Origin: Coturnix japonica
Taxonomy: Eukaryota; Chordata; Aves; Galliformes; Phasianidae
Assembly: GCF_001577835.2 (NCBI RefSeq)
Contig: NC_029527.1
Location: forward strand, 10,942,094-11,006,093
Length of the DNA: 64,000 nucleotides
Direction: 5' to 3'
The notes under the pieces were generated by a model. That model made no database searches and was not told the DNA's origin. It was given only the letters and a program-made list of their open reading frames with translations. Within the stretch, counting starts at the first letter, position 1. Each line of letters starts with the position of its first letter. The position numbers were made by a program, and so were the translations under genes. This document shows, piece by piece, positions 23,090-37,250 of the stretch.

Positions 23090-23330
23090 GTCTTAGAATG
23101 GGTCTTAGATGGGTCCCAGATTGGGTATTAGAAGAAAGTTCTTTTTCAGAGAGTGGTGAGGCAGTGGCACAGGCTGCCCAGGGAAACAGTGGAGTCATCA
23201 TCAACCCTGGAGGTATTCAAGACCATGGAGATGTGACACTAAGGGACGTGGTTGGAGAGCATGGTGGGAGTGGGTGATGGTTGAGCCAGATGATCTTAGT
23301 GGTCTCTTCCAACCTTAATGATTCTGAGAG
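23090..23330 (+). mobile_element. CR1 LINE 3' portion
   Basis: Typical CR1 text: gtggtgaggcagtggcacag, ctgcccagggaaac, then gatgatcttagtggtctctt and the end ccttaatgattctgag. It is sense-oriented, about 240 bases, and moderately diverged. Confidence 0.9.
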
Positions 23331-24767
23331 CCCCAGCATCTCCTTATAGACTGTGGCAGGCAGAAGTTCGCAGTTCGGCTGTGGAAGATGCTCTTTTATT
23401 AGCTCAGGCTATTTGCGGCTGCCCCGAGCACTCTCGGCTGACAGCTTTGAAGCTGATCTGGCACAGACATCATGTCTGGCTGCATCCTTGGGGAGCTGGC
23501 TAAAAGCTTGCTTAAAAGGCTACCGTTGTGCTTTATTTTGTTCCTAGCTTGCTCCTATTGGAAGCGATGGGAGTTCATCATTGATTTCTCATAGCAGAGC
23601 CCACGCAAGTGCTAAGGAGTCGGCAGGCAGCTAAATTGATGAGATCTACAGTCTCCTCTGCAAGTGTGAACATCCCGTAGCTGATTTTCAATTGCTGATC
23701 CCCCCCCTTGAAGTGAAGGCAGCTTGAAGAGTAGCTAGTCAACACCTGACCTTTGTGGGCTTGGGCTTGGGAAGCTCTGCAGGCTTTGGATCTCAGTTTT
23801 AAGTTCTATTCTAAAAGCTCTGAATCATACTTGCAGGTCTGTGTGCTTCCAAATGACTGTCAGATGAGAAATAGGGGTCAGGGAGAGCTGGACTGAAAGC
23901 TTCATCCTCAGGTCTTTGGCTCAGGAGGGTAGAGTCATTCTCATACTCAAATTAGCATACCCAGGTCAATAGGTTTTTACTTCGTTTGGCCTTAAATCTG
24001 CAGCCCACTAGACCTGGAAGGTTGGGACAGTCTGACTCTGGGGCTGAATCCTTACAGTCTGAGGGATATGTTGCTCTGTGCCTCCTCACCTCAAGGTGTT
24101 TGTTAATTTCTTTGTATTGAATAGAACTTCATAGTCCACCACAACAGGTAACTCCCCTCCAGCCCTGGGAGCTCGCTTCAGAGCAGATGACAAGCTCTGT
24201 CCCAGAATTATGTTCTCTCCAAAGTGCTGCAGTTTGTGAGCCACAAAGGAGTACTCTGACACACCGATGGAAGAAAGAAAATCTCTTTGTTTTGAGCTCA
24301 GTCAGGGAAGCTAGATAAAGAAGTGGTGTTTTTTATGGCACTCTGAAGCGACAGCTTTTAATTCCTGTACTGACGTTTACTGCAGACAGTAGTTTACATG
24401 GTTTCTGGTGGAGCTACATCTTCCCTCCTTGCTCGTCTGCTGCTCCCTCACCCCACAAGTGTTTATAGCTCTGAGACCTCCTCTAGCAAAGGCAAACAGT
24501 GCACTGCATTCAGCAGCAGATACATCAGGCTGTCTTTCTAATCCCCAACTGCACAAATCAACCATTAGACTTAGATAGATTCAGAGCCACAGGACTTATC
24601 TTTTATTCATTGTTATTGTAGGAGTGAGTTTATGTTATGCACATCCACAACAAGAGTCTGTCTCAATCTCTGACACGTAATAAGGAAGTGAAAATGTGAT
24701 CCCCAAAATGAAAATAAAGCAATTCATGGGAGCAGCCCTAGGCCAGTGCTGGGTGTCTGCAGCAGAA

Positions 24768-24888
24768 TCTCCCTGGAGGTGTCCAAGGAAAGGGCAGACA
24801 TGGCACTGAGGGAAATGATTTTGTGGGGATGGGTTGATGGCTGGGCTTTGTGATCATTTTGGTCTTTTCTAACCTCACTGATTCTGTG
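24768..24888 (+). mobile_element. CR1 LINE 3' end
   Basis: It contains ccctggaggtgtccaaggaa, the block around gatgggttgatggctgggct and the end cctcactgattctgtg, a diverged CR1 3' terminus in plus orientation. Confidence 0.85.
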
Positions 24889-27800
24889 CTCATTGTGCAC
24901 AATTGGTGCAGTGCCTCTTTCCTTGTTCCTCCCATTCAAAGGTATTAAAAAAGCCAACTTGGGCAGTGGCAATCACTTCTGAGCCAAAACACAAGCTGGG
25001 TTGAGCGCAACTTCTTCCTCCTTCCTCTTTCTCCATGATCTACTCTCCTCAGCTGCTGTTTTCTAGATTCATTTATTTTGTCTGGAGATGCACGAGGCAC
25101 ATTACGCGCTGCTGAAATCAATGAGGGGCCAGGATCCTTGGGCAGACTTGTTTCACGCCCTCCAGTGAAACCAGCAGCCTAAATGGATGTAGAAGCTCAT
25201 CAGTGGGTGAAATCAAGCCCTGTTTGACCTGAGGTGATCAATAAATGACATGCAGGATCCCAGAAGCTTTTCTATCCTCACAACCTCCCAGCAGCAAGCA
25301 GCAGCTGCTCAGCTTCAGGGCACTTTGTGTCACCAGAGCAGAAGACAGCAAGTCACAGTGAGCGATCTTTGCACAAGCCTTTCCTTACTGCTCATGATTT
25401 CTGTAGGGCTCAGTAAGGGGTCAGTCAATGCTACCAAGCAGCGAGCTCGCTGGGAAGGCAGCTAAAGCCAACATAACTTTTGGCTTGGTTATTTCATGAA
25501 TGTTTGCTCTCTGCTTCAGTCTGAAGAATCAAGCAGAGTACTGGAAATGAACCAAGTATTCCTACAGTGGAGACATGCAGAAAGATCTACAGCCCAGTGC
25601 TGAGACCTTTCCTTCTCCAAAAGGAGTCCCAGAGCCCTCCATCTATTCCTCTGATTCTTTTTACAGGAATACATGCTGGTCTGCTTTGACTTCTGAGCTG
25701 TCAGAGGAAGTCTGTGTACAAATGCCAACTCATTTCCCACATCTTTTACTGGATGTTTCTTGACTTAATTCTATATATGTGTCCAGCTTCCACCTGATGC
25801 TCTTCTGGGGTTTGTTTGGAAGCAGCACGTTCTAATAGTCACTCAGGTTAAGCCTCATGTGGTGGGTTGCTCCTGATAAGGTGCAAATACTGCTGTGCTT
25901 GGCAGGTATGACTCTACGCCAAAGGAAGACCACTAACAGGTGGTCTCCTTTCTCAAGACACTGCAGATATTGCCACAGTTTGTTCGGGTTCATGACCCCA
26001 CTCAGAGGGTTTTATAGGATTTTGCCTAATTAATTTAAGAAAACAAATTGCAGAATTACCTTCTTATTCAACTGCTCTCACTACAGAAATAAGGCTGATT
26101 ACCTCCCTGACAAACTTTAACTAGGCAGCTACAATAAGCTGTAATAAAGACCACAAATTAAAAACAGATTGTATTAGAGGTGGCTTTGTCAAATCCTGTA
26201 TTAACACTGGACAACATAGACAGTAGTTAAAAGATACAGAGAAGCCCTTCTTTTCTTCTCTGGTAAAAATCTCTCATTCCTAGAGGATGTTTCTGGATTT
26301 TGTTGGAAAACCTCATGTTAATACCCAACCCAACAAGAACTTTTAAATATCAGTTGTTTGTTTCTATCAGCAGCTCATAGCCTGTGTTTTTGGGAGACTC
26401 AGTCTTCACAACCTTCTTTATCTCTTCTCTGAATTCATGCTTGTACCATGCATGACCCAAAGTTACTGCAGAGCCTCTGAGGAACAAAAAAGCTTTATTA
26501 CCTGCACATTCACTCTCCAATTTGTCATTCCTCTTCTAGTGTTTCAGTACTTGAATTCAACTCAGCTAAAAACAGAGCACGATTTGAGAGTAATTTTGTA
26601 TGAGAATTTTAAGCAGAGGCCCATGCAAATTAGGCATTAATTAATGAGCACCTGAAGTCTTCAGCTGAATGTACCCTGAGGAGGAGCAATGCTGGCAGTG
26701 CTTAAGTGTATGCAACAGAATGGGTAGGTAAGCATATCAAATGAAAGACCAGCAATTAATTCTTCTCAAATATTTATTGTAGCCCTTGAAAGCATTGGGA
26801 AACTGTAGGGTTTTCTTTATCCTTGCCAGAGCAATGCAAGAGCTGCTCTTGTAGCAGAGCTAGGTTAGAGGAAAAGTGTGTGTATAGCAGCTGGCATCAT
26901 CCTTAGATGCTCTAACGAGGAGCTCTCAGCTGCAGAGTGTACTCAATCAGCTTGAAAATGCTGATGGAAAGAACATGCTCTTCTTCCTCAGTCTTGGGAG
27001 AGTGGTGAGGTGTGCTGAGCAGGCTGCAGGGTTGGTGTCTGCTCCTTTACAGGTATGTGTATATACATGTATATGTACAGAAGATCATCTGCTATCCTGA
27101 CCTGTCTTCCTTATAAATTCCTGCCATCAAATGACTTTTTAGATGATGACTATAGGGAGCAGCCTGGCTTTCTTCCTCCTCTGAAAGCTGGGGATTATTC
27201 CTACCCTTGATTTTTTTAATCCTTCTTATTATTAATGCATTAAAGGATACTTACTCTTATCCTGTGACATTCTAGCAGCTTTAAGTGCCTTGGAGAGGGG
27301 CTTTGTCAAAAGCCTTTTGGAATTAAAATGTTGTTGAGTGGAGTTGTTCGTGATGTTCTTCTCAACAAAGCTTTCCTCTGGTTTGTTGGGTGTCAAAGGC
27401 CAAAAAGTATTCATGCCCTTGCTCCCATCCCAGATTTCTCTCCTGAAGTTCAGTACTGTGTCAGTCCGTTCTCATCTCTGTAGTGCTGATCTCAATGAGA
27501 AAGAGGTTATCTGTTCTGGGCAGTTGTGGGTTGCGTTTTGGAACAGTATTTGTTGTGAGCTGAGGGCAACATACTGGTGGTATGAGTGTAAAGAACTCAA
27601 AACCACATTGTTACATTTTCTTTGTAACTTAATCTCTCTCTTCTTCCCTTCTCCTCACTGTAGCCAGAATCCCAAACATCTCAAATATTTCATGAGAGTT
27701 GTGATTTTGTTGTTGTTATTATCCTGCCACGGTTCACTGCTTTGTTGTTCAGAAACTCCTACACTTTAACACAGCCCATTAATTTTTAGGGAGCCCTGAT

Positions 27801-28782
27801 AATAGCAGAGACCTGCTGCTTTGCCATTTCTACTGTAATATGCCACTGTGTTGTAACTGCATCTTCCCAAAGGTAATTACCACAGAAGTCACCTTCCCTC
27901 AAGAGACCCTTTCACAGGTGTGTGTGGTGGGAGTCAAGCCCTGGTCCCATGTGATGTGTGCTCAAGGGAGCTCTGACATACTGATCTGAAATCACGTCTC
28001 TCAATTACTCATTAGCTAATGGCCCCTTGGGGAGGGATGGGCTGGGACTGGGGACCGTGTCTAGAAATATAGGGCCCAAGATCCAGTTGGTTTCTGTGAG
28101 CTGCACTAACAGCCTGCTGGCCATAGTGCTGCACCCAGTGCCTTGTTTGCAGGTGCTTGCTGCATTAATGGTGCTGCTAACAGCCACCAGTTGGAGCTAA
28201 TGCTTTAACACCAAGTGTACCATTCCACCTGAAGCCCTCTCTGCTGAGGGCAGGAGCCCAGCTCCTGGCTGGCTGTGGCTGTGGTGCTGGGGAGCCCACC
28301 TGCTTAGTTCTTTCCCATCAATGCCCATTTGTACCAGTATCCAACGTGAAGCTGCATGTGATCCTTAATTTCTTTTTCCAAGTTTTCTCTGGTTTCCCAC
28401 AGGGTTCTTAATTTGATGAGTTAACATAAGACATGCTAATAGAGCAGCATCAGGAGGCAAAGATCTGTCTGCTGATACAACAGACTTCAGCTGCGCTGCT
28501 GAGAGTAGCACATGCTGATTTCCTTAAAACAGCTATATTGAGAACAGCAGTGCTTGTGTTGGCCTACAAGTAAGATGTTTGTGGCTTCTCATTTCTCTTC
28601 ACCCTCTGTGATGGGACTGGGTGTGTGATAGGAGCAGGCTGGGAGTCTGCACCCAGTGCTCAGGATAGATTTGTGTCCTATCCATAGTTATAGCTAAGTC
28701 CTGGCTGGTTGCATGGGGTGTTAAGATGTGCCTGTAGCTCAGTGCAATACAGCACTGCAGTGTATTTTATTAAAAGCGTAGC

Positions 28783-28797
28783 AAAAAAAAAAAAAAA
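28783..28797 (+). repeat. Poly-A run (A15)
   Basis: Fifteen consecutive A bases just after a tattaaaagcgtagc sequence. It could be a decayed retroelement tail, but nothing upstream is recognisable. Confidence 0.8.
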
Positions 28798-30550
28798 GGC
28801 TGAGACCACTTTTGACTCCACCATGAAATCCAAGTCAAAGGTGATGGATACAGACCAGTTTTGCTCTAACTAAAGTAAATCTAATTCCTTCTCTTTTTTC
28901 TGGTTGACTCTTACTAGTGTGTTATCAGCTCTTGAGTGGCTCTCGCATCCCACACATTACTTATAGAAATAGAGGTTTGTTTCTGGGATAGAGGAAACAT
29001 TGATTACATTTCTAGGAGCAGCTCTCTGTGGTCTCCGTGTGGTGATGTGTTGGTACTTTCACAGCACACGATAACGATGGCGGTTCGCATGTCGAGAAGC
29101 AATTTTATAGCTTTCCTGCTTGAAGTTGCCCACAGCACATCCTCAGGTTGCATAGATCGAAGCACTTTGGGATGCAGTACCTAGAGAGAGTGGCTCCAGA
29201 CAGCCAGGACAAGATTGCTCTGTTGCTATTTTGAAAGACAAATGACCTGACTGCAAATGGCTGCCTGCTCATCCAAGCAGCATTTAGTCATTTGGCATAC
29301 AGAGGAATATTTAAACCATTAAGGTGTGTGGTTCTGCAGTGCATAAATAGGTTAGAAATTAGGGATTCTGTGGGGCTGCTTGCCCCTTGTGTGCAGCACT
29401 CCAAGTGATTACTGCTCTCTTCTTCGCCTAATCACAGATCCTCAGCTCGGAGCAGGTTTCTAATTTAAACACTTGAGTACAACGTATCTCGCTAAATTAA
29501 ATAACCTTTACCCAGACAGATCACTGCAGGAATCTCAAACTTAGCCGATTTTGCACCTGCTCTGTGTATGAGTTCTTTATTTCCCCCCAATTCCTGAAAA
29601 GGGAGCAGGACAGTCATTGCTGTTGTTCACAATTGCACTGTTTCTACTCTTTTAGTTCTTAACACAGACTTTTGGCTTGTGCTTGAAACTGTGCAGACAT
29701 CTTCTTGGGCTGCCTTGAGTATGCTAGTGTCTTAACACTCATCCAGAAGGTGGACTTTGTAAGTGGGGGTTATCGCTTAAAAAGCTTATCCCGAAAGGAT
29801 TGTGAATCGGATTTTAATATATATGAAAATATTCAAATATATGGCTTAATATATGAATGAAATCGTGTCTCAATAGACATTCGTGGTGTGAAGTTAGTGC
29901 AGATGGGACCTTCTGTGGAAGAGGTCAGCTGCGTGGTTTTCTCATGGAAGGTTTCTCTGCCTTTTCTAAATCAAGCCGTGCTGCCTGTGCTCCTCGGTGC
30001 AAAGAACTCAAAGGCTTTGGACAGCAGCAGCACGAGCATTAATGGCTTTTCACACAGGACTGGGATGATGACAGCAGCACCATCCATCAGGAACCTGGTG
30101 GCAGCCCTCTACGGGAGCTGGCACAGCCAGGTGATAAGCTGCAAATTAGATCTCAATAAGCAGTCATTTACATGGCACTTTTGTATTTATTTTTGTCTAT
30201 GAGTGGTCAACAGCTCATTGCTTCTGGATGGGCGCCCTCCAGACAGGGGACAGTTTGCAGACAGTTCACTGGAATCATTCCTGCCTTCTGGCTTTGATCT
30301 AAACCATCCCACTGATGAAAGAGATAAATATTTTATGGACAAGAGAATGGTAGATGCCATATTTCTTGTGTAAACTTTAAATAAGGAGGTACACATTAAA
30401 GCTCAGACAGTTTGTGAGCATCTCTCAGAAATGCCAATCTTTCCATGGCATCTGAATAATACTTCAATTATTAATAAAGCTAATAATTCCCTAACACAAA
30501 TGTGAGTCTATGGTTTGCCAAAGGAGCAGGTGTTAAGTTGCTTCCTGCTG

Positions 30551-30695
30551 TACAGAGAGGTTGTGGAGTCTCCTTCTATGGAGATACTTGAGACCCCTTT
30601 GGACACTTACCTGTGCACTCTAGCATAGGGTACCTGCTTTAGCAGGGGGCTGGACTTGATGATCTCTTGAGGTCCCCTCCAACCTCTGTGATTTG
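30551..30695 (+). mobile_element. CR1 LINE 3' end
   Basis: It contains gagatacttgagacccctttg, the marker gggggctggacttgatgatc and the end cccctccaacctctgtgat, in plus orientation. This is a CR1 subfamily whose tail lacks a clear ATTCTATG repeat. Confidence 0.85.
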
Positions 30696-33002
30696 GACTC
30701 CAGCAATGGCTTCTCAGCAAAACTTGTGCTTTTCCACTGTGATCTTTCCAAGGGCTCTCAGCATCCTGCACCACGGAGGAATGGGTGTTTGTTCCCTCCT
30801 AAAGGATCTGTAAAAGATGTAGGAGTGCCCTGAGCAGCCACCCGGAGGCTGCTACACTGGGCTGTGATTTGTCCTTGCTGTTTCTAAGCCACTGCATTGC
30901 ACCTGTTGGCATGGAAAGAGCTATGCATTTTTTAACCATGATAGCTTAGGTGAAATTAGCACTGTTGATGGGCTCATTATCTGGTCCTTTTAATAAACTC
31001 TGCTTTCTAAATGTCATGGAGGATATGTCTGTGTTAGACATGGTAAAAGCTGATCCAGAAGAAATGGCTTATAGCTTGTCTGTAATTGTAGCATGCTCAG
31101 GAGGATGCAAACCTGTTGCCAGGTGCTGTGTGAGCAGTGCTGCAGAGCAGCTCAGTCCCTGCCAAAACAGCTCAGCTGAAAACTGCTGAGCTTTGTCCCC
31201 TGGTAGCACTGCCAAAAACAGAACCTCATAAAGAGAGGTCCTGCAAAGTGGCTGCTTGTTGCTCTCCAATGTCATTGTGATCTCACAGGCCTTGAAATAA
31301 AACAAGCAGCCGGCACTTTTTTATGTTCCTTCTTGTGCATTCTGTAGACCACAGGTGTCTATGCAATCAATTTACCTGCAGTCCTGACATGGCTCAAAGA
31401 CTGAAACTCCCCAGATTGTCACTGACCACCACCCAGGCAGATGCTGCTACCCATCGGGGTGATGGATTTACTTGGTACAGCCCAGGGCTGTGGCATTCCA
31501 ACAGCTCACATCTCATTTTGCTGTAGGAAATCTGGTATGTCAGCCAATTTTCTATTAGTGTAAACTTAATGGCCAAAGATGTCATAATGGGATTTGGATC
31601 CCAAATTTGCTATCAATTGATCAAGTGAGGGGAAAGTTCTCCTACAGGTGAATGTGACAACCCCCAGTGCAGTTGTCTGCATGGCTCCAGCTGCCAAGAC
31701 TGGATCATTTGGAATGGCTGTGGCCATGGGAGGGAGCAGCCATCCCCATTAGGATTGACAAAGGAGTGGGAGCTGTGGCTCCAGGCTGGGGGTTTTCCTA
31801 GTGCAGGAGGAGATGGAGGCACCTGAGATGCAGGAAACCCACTGGCAATGACAGTAAATTGAGGCATCTCCCATTGGTTGTGTTGACTTCTGAAAACTCT
31901 GCATTCAAGCTCCCCTGTGTTCTCCACAGTGCAGCACCCTCAGCAGCTCTGCTTGCTGGAAGAAAAATGCTGCAGCCTCGGTGTTTCAGCTGGAAAACAT
32001 GACAGCTTTGTGTGTGTCTGGGGAAGTGTCGTAATCTGTTTGATTCATTTGTTGTGTTTTAAAGGATGGGTGCAGTTCCACATCTCCTAATAGATGAAAT
32101 GCTGCTCGCAGTGCATCCTTGTGCTTGATTCTGAATAGGTATTGTTCACTCAAGAAAGCGGGATGATAAAAAGGCAGTGATTATGCTTGAGAGAGAGAGC
32201 TATTAGAAGAGCATGGTGAGGCTGTATCAGAGAAGTTGTAGCAGGATGTGGGAAGCTGATGGCAAACAAGTCGCTGATTGTTCATGGGAACTTCTTTATC
32301 CAAGATTAATGACAGGAGGTTATGGCATCCTGCTCCGTACCCTTTTTTGGCGCTGGGACATTTGCCAAAGTTTAGACTCCAGCTCTGAGTGTTGACAGGC
32401 AGAGAGATCGCTTCAAAATGTGTTATGGACATAATTAGTTACTGTTATCACAGTTTTCTTAATTAGAATATCATAAAAAGGGGAAGTGTGATGATTTACA
32501 CGGGGAAGATCGGAAGAGCAGTGATTCTAAAGGCCAGGGGCTGAATGTCAGATGGAAGCATAAAGGTTATCTGCCTTCTGATGAGCGATGGCGCTCACCT
32601 GGGATGTGCAGAGGGATGCCTGCAGGTGCTCTCACTGATGACTGAATTATTTTTTCCTACATTCTCAGCCAAATTGCACGAGCCTTTGTTCGGCAATTGC
32701 CCATCCATCTCCTGCAGAATGGCTCACCCCTGCCAGGATCCTCGCAGTGCTGATAACTTGCAAATGTTAAAAGGAAGCTTATTTTTCACAAAGGCAGGAG
32801 CTTCTTTCATAAGCCGTGTGGTTTTTGTTTTTTTTTTTCTTCCTGCTGTTTCTAGACAAGGGCATCTCAGACAACCAAGTTATTTATTTTAATAATTATG
32901 GGGAGAAGCTACAAACTTGTTTAAAACAAGAAGGGGATCAGCTAAAGGAAGCTCAGTTGTTTTACTGGTGCCTCACCTCTCTGCATTGCATTCCAAATGT
33001 CA

Positions 33003-33180
33003 TGGAATCATAGAATGGTTGGAAGGGACCTTAAAGATCATCCAGTTCTAGCCCTCTGCTGAGGGGCACGTCCAGCCTGGCCTTGGACACCTGAAGGAAT
33101 GAGGCACCCGCAGCTCTCTGGGTGGCTGTGCCACTGCCTCAGATACTTCAGATGTCTCCCTCTTTAGAAATGCCTTTGAG
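33003..33180 (-). mobile_element. CR1 LINE fragment, antisense
   Basis: Starts tggaatcatagaatggttgg (reverse of the CR1 tail), then agatcatccagttctagccc and tccagcctggccttggacac. The 3' end is at 33003. Confidence 0.9.
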
Positions 33181-33229
33181 CAGGGTGTTAGAGAACCTTA
33201 TTAGGGCTCCTTTTTCTCATGAATTGTTG

Positions 33230-33280
33230 TACCTGGGGACACTTCGAGGTTCTTTCTGACCTGTGCTGTTCTATGATTAT
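33230..33280 (+). mobile_element. CR1 LINE 3' terminal scrap
   Basis: A short plus-strand CR1 ending (gaggttctttctgacctg, then gctgttctatgattat). It lies next to the antisense fragment at 33003-33180, so two CR1 3' ends point outward from each other. Confidence 0.65.
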
Positions 33281-33489
33281 ATAAGTAGTGATGAAATTGT
33301 TACCAATGAACCTGAAGGCAGCATCCCATAAATGTGCAACGTTCCTGGTAAAGCTATGGCTTGGTTCACTCCATGTGCTCCCAGTACCCCACAAGCCCAG
33401 GGAGATCACAGCAGCACTGGGGCTGCTCAGGGAGCACCATGCACTCACCCTGAGCCTTGCACTGAGCCATGGCGCCAGGAATCACAGGG

Positions 33490-33650
33490 ATTGCCCAGAG
33501 AGGTGGTGGATGCCCTGGTCCTGGGAATACTCAAGGTCAGGCTGGATGGGCTCTGAGCACCTGATGGAGCTGTAGGTGTCCCTGTTCATTGCAGGGAGTT
33601 GGATCAGTTGGCTTTTATAGGTCCCTGCCATCTCAAATGATTCTATGACA
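33490..33650 (+). mobile_element. CR1 LINE 3' end
   Basis: Contains ttgcccagagaggtggtgg, aaggtcaggctggatggg and the end ctcaaatgattctatgac. Plus orientation. Confidence 0.9.
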
Positions 33651-36600
33651 GTTACCCCCTGCCTCCCTCTCTTCCCTTGGCAAATGATTTCTGGTGAAAT
33701 TGAATTTAAACTATTTAAACTCAGTGTGACTTTTTTCCCCGTAGAACTGAATCGTAGTTTTTTTGAAGGCAATATCAACGTGCTTTCCTAATGGCTTTCC
33801 TTGTGCCCACAGCTGCACGAACTTCTTTCTCTTATACGCCCTATCCATAGGCACACACACACTTGTTGCCCAGTTATGTTTTCGGGAGTCATGAGGTGTC
33901 TGTGTCCATCAGGGATTGCTATTGCTACAAACACGAAGGATTGGGATTTTGGCTCTGAACTCGTCCCAGGGGAACGATACCCAGCAGCCACATCCCTTCA
34001 GCCCTATTTGTGAGCAATGGGGGCAGCCTCAAACACGGCTGTTCCTTCACTGGGAGGGAAAGAAAAGCAATATGGGATAGAAACCCACCAAACCTGGCGT
34101 GTTTGCATGAAGGGTCTGTAATTTTCGATTTAACACTCCGTTAGATCTAATGGAAAGCTGGTATTTTTCTGGAGGTGTGAAATTAACCTTTCAATAAAAC
34201 TAAAAGCAATCTCGAGCGTTTTCAAGCTGGAGTTTAAAATAGAGCAATTATGAAACTCGCTGAAAGGCTGCCAAGTTTTCTTGTTGAAAACTGCTGCAAA
34301 TGAATTATGTTTCCCTTGTGATTTACAGCAGCGTGAGGGACTTTGGTTTGTATTTAAATCTGTTTCTGTTGAAGACTATTTGTAGCTTCCAGAAATCTAA
34401 TTTTTTTTGGACAAAGTTGTCAAACTCCATCAGAGAAAATTGCTTGCAGTGTCTAATACTACAGATCGCTAAGAAACTGCATTGTTTTCCCTAATGTCAC
34501 TCAGAGCAATTTTATGTCTGTATGAAAGCAGATTGTCTTTCTTTTGCTCAGCAGAGCAGCTCAACTGCAGGCAGTAAGGAGAGGAGGGCTTTCCCTTCCT
34601 AAATCTTAGCAACAGGAGATTTTAGGGCCAGCACCTCTGTGCCATGTACTGTTATTCCTGTTTGGGTAAAAAAAGAGAAGCAAAGCATAGGCAGGCTGTG
34701 TGCTCATGTGTTATAAGTATATACTTGTATACTTCTGGCCTCCCCATAGAGAACAATGGGACTGATGTCGGACAGTGGATAAACACCGAGGCAGCATCCA
34801 TTCTGGGAAATGGGATATGTTGGATGGGACATGTGGCAGTGTCACTGCTGCAGTGTCCAGAGTGCCCTGCTGTTAATGCTGGGTGGGCAATGAGATGCAC
34901 GTGGGTGGAGTCATAAATTAAAGCCCCTTCACAGCTTCATTACCCTCCTTCAGACACCCTCCAGGGCCTCAATGTCTTGCAGTGAGGGGCCTTATGGCAT
35001 CATAGTTGTGCTTCAGCCTTGGTCCTGCTCAAAGGGTGGGCTGCTCTTTGGCAGAACAGAGCACCCTGGGGGTCTGTCCTGGTGATGGCAAATCAGCTCA
35101 GCATCTACTGCATTGTTTGCTATCACCTCTCTGCCTATGTATCTGATTAAAAAGACACCATTAACATGTCAAAGTAACTGATATTCCAGCAATCTCTGTA
35201 ATTATCCTCTGTAAAAGTCTGTCAGCTGTACGGGTTCATACATTGCCATCCATCCTAATGGGAAATGTGCTCCTGCAGATGGGCTTGGTGCTACCAGCAT
35301 TAGCAAGGTGAGGATGATTTACTTCCCTGGAAATCTATTTTGATACATAGAATAGCTGGTAGGTAATTGATTTCTTGGTAAAATTCAGCTGAGTGTGTCA
35401 TGATTCTTGAAAAACACGGCAAAGTGGCTCCTAAAAGTGATGAATCGTGTTTCTGCTCTCTCTTATGTCAGCCTCACGTTGATGTAGCAGTGGGGTCTGG
35501 AGGGCAGGCTCAGATTCAACAGCACTGAGGTCAGCTTTGGTTTAAAGAATGCTGGATCTGGCTCTGCTGTCCCCAGGTCATCAGAACAGCATCCTGGAAA
35601 AGTGAAGGAGCTGTAACAGATGCTGAGTGTTTTGTTGCAGGTATTCTTGGAGAGTGAGTTGTATCTGGGCTTATATATATTGGGTTATAAACGCCAGCAG
35701 GAGCTCATCGTGAAGTGATGTCATGATGGTGTGACCTCACTGAGGGCAGCAGCAGCTGTGGTTGGGGCAGGTCCCGCTTTGTGATGTGTCCCATTGCCAG
35801 AGGAGGTTTAGTATACGGGAGCTCCCTTGTAGTTCTGTCTCTGATTCTTCCCTTGCAGCCTCATCAGAACGATTGAATTAGCTCAGATCAGCTGCTAATG
35901 TTTTGTGCAGCTGCTTTGGCTGAGTAGTCAGATACAGTAAGATGCATAAGGGGAATATTTGTGCAGGGTTTCTGAAAGGATTCAGTGCTTGTGCGGCTGT
36001 TAACTTTGGGAGCTGATCAAAAAGGCAGAAAATTGCATTTCTTATTTCAGGGTATTACATGGTTATATGCAGTTAACAGCAAAATAGGCCTCATTTTCAT
36101 GGAAATCCCAAATTTTTATTGTTTTAGAGAGTGAGATTTTTCTACAGCACATCTCCTCTGCCCAATGCCCCTCAGAACTTCTGTTTGAAAGGAAAACTCC
36201 ACATTGCTCAGTGCTGCACAGCTGAGACATTTCAACCAGCTCCGTTACAGTCCAACAAGTCAGCAGAACTCTCTGCCTTGAAGAACAAAGGCTGCTTTGG
36301 TGGTGGGTTACCTGCTGGTGCCAAACCTTTCTGGTTTGGAATTGCATGACAGTCAGTCGTGGCTACTTGGGTTGTGCTGCAGGTTGTGCTACTTGGGATT
36401 GTGATTTCCTATCCTCATCACCCTGTCCAGGTTATGAGTTGGCATGCTACCTTTTAACATTTGATCCCCCCTAAATGCAGGAGAGGTGGGTTAGTGCAGA
36501 AGTTCCTGACTCTGCAGCCAGAACAGAGGCAAAAGCATAACATGCATAGAGCCTCTGAGGAGCTTGGGAATGTCACAAACTTTATGGAACTAGAAAAAAA

Positions 36601-37186
36601 GAAAGAAAGCCTGTTAACAATATATTAAAATAGAATAGATTTCTACACTTAACAAGGCCAGATAGTATGAATATGTAAGCGCAGGGAAACGGCTAATGAA
36701 CAGGATTCATCCTTACTAAGGCATTCTATAACCTTTTTGAGAGCTACAAGTGGTGGGGAGGTCGTTGCTGAAGTGACTGGAATTAATGAGCTGTTTCAGG
36801 AATTTTATCAAGTTTTCTCTATAAGTCTTTTACTTGCTCCCGAGGAGATGGATACATTCAGAGAGAGGCAGAGAAAAGATTTCCTTTGTATCTGCTTAAA
36901 GGTTGAGTGATCATGAAGAGCTCCCTAAGCTCATGGGGTTTATAGCCTTCATGCTGAATTTTTATGGCAGCTTTGAACAGCATCAGTCCCATTAGTAAAG
37001 AAATACATTTAACGTCTTCAATCTACTGGTTTACCTCCTGTGGCTCCAATCCGACAGGATCCCCCTGTATATGAGCTCATCTGAAACGTTGCGGTGGCAC
37101 CAATAGCTGGGACTGGGTGTGGGCTCTGATGTTGGCTTTTAATACAAAACTTATCTTCAGCTAGCACAGAACTGTTATTCCACTGA

Positions 37187-37250
37187 CTCATTAAGGTTGG
37201 AAAAGACCTCTAAGATCAGCTAGTCCAAACATAATGCACTACTTTTCATT
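37187..37250 (-). mobile_element. CR1 LINE 3' scrap, antisense
   Basis: Contains cattaaggttggaaaagacc and tctaagatcagctagtccaa, the reverse complement of the CR1 terminal region. Confidence 0.8.

Noticed and set aside
27338-27769. 143-codon plus-strand frame as a possible C3orf49 counterpart
   Set aside because: Its low-complexity hydrophobic end and lack of any splice or family support make it indistinguishable from chance.
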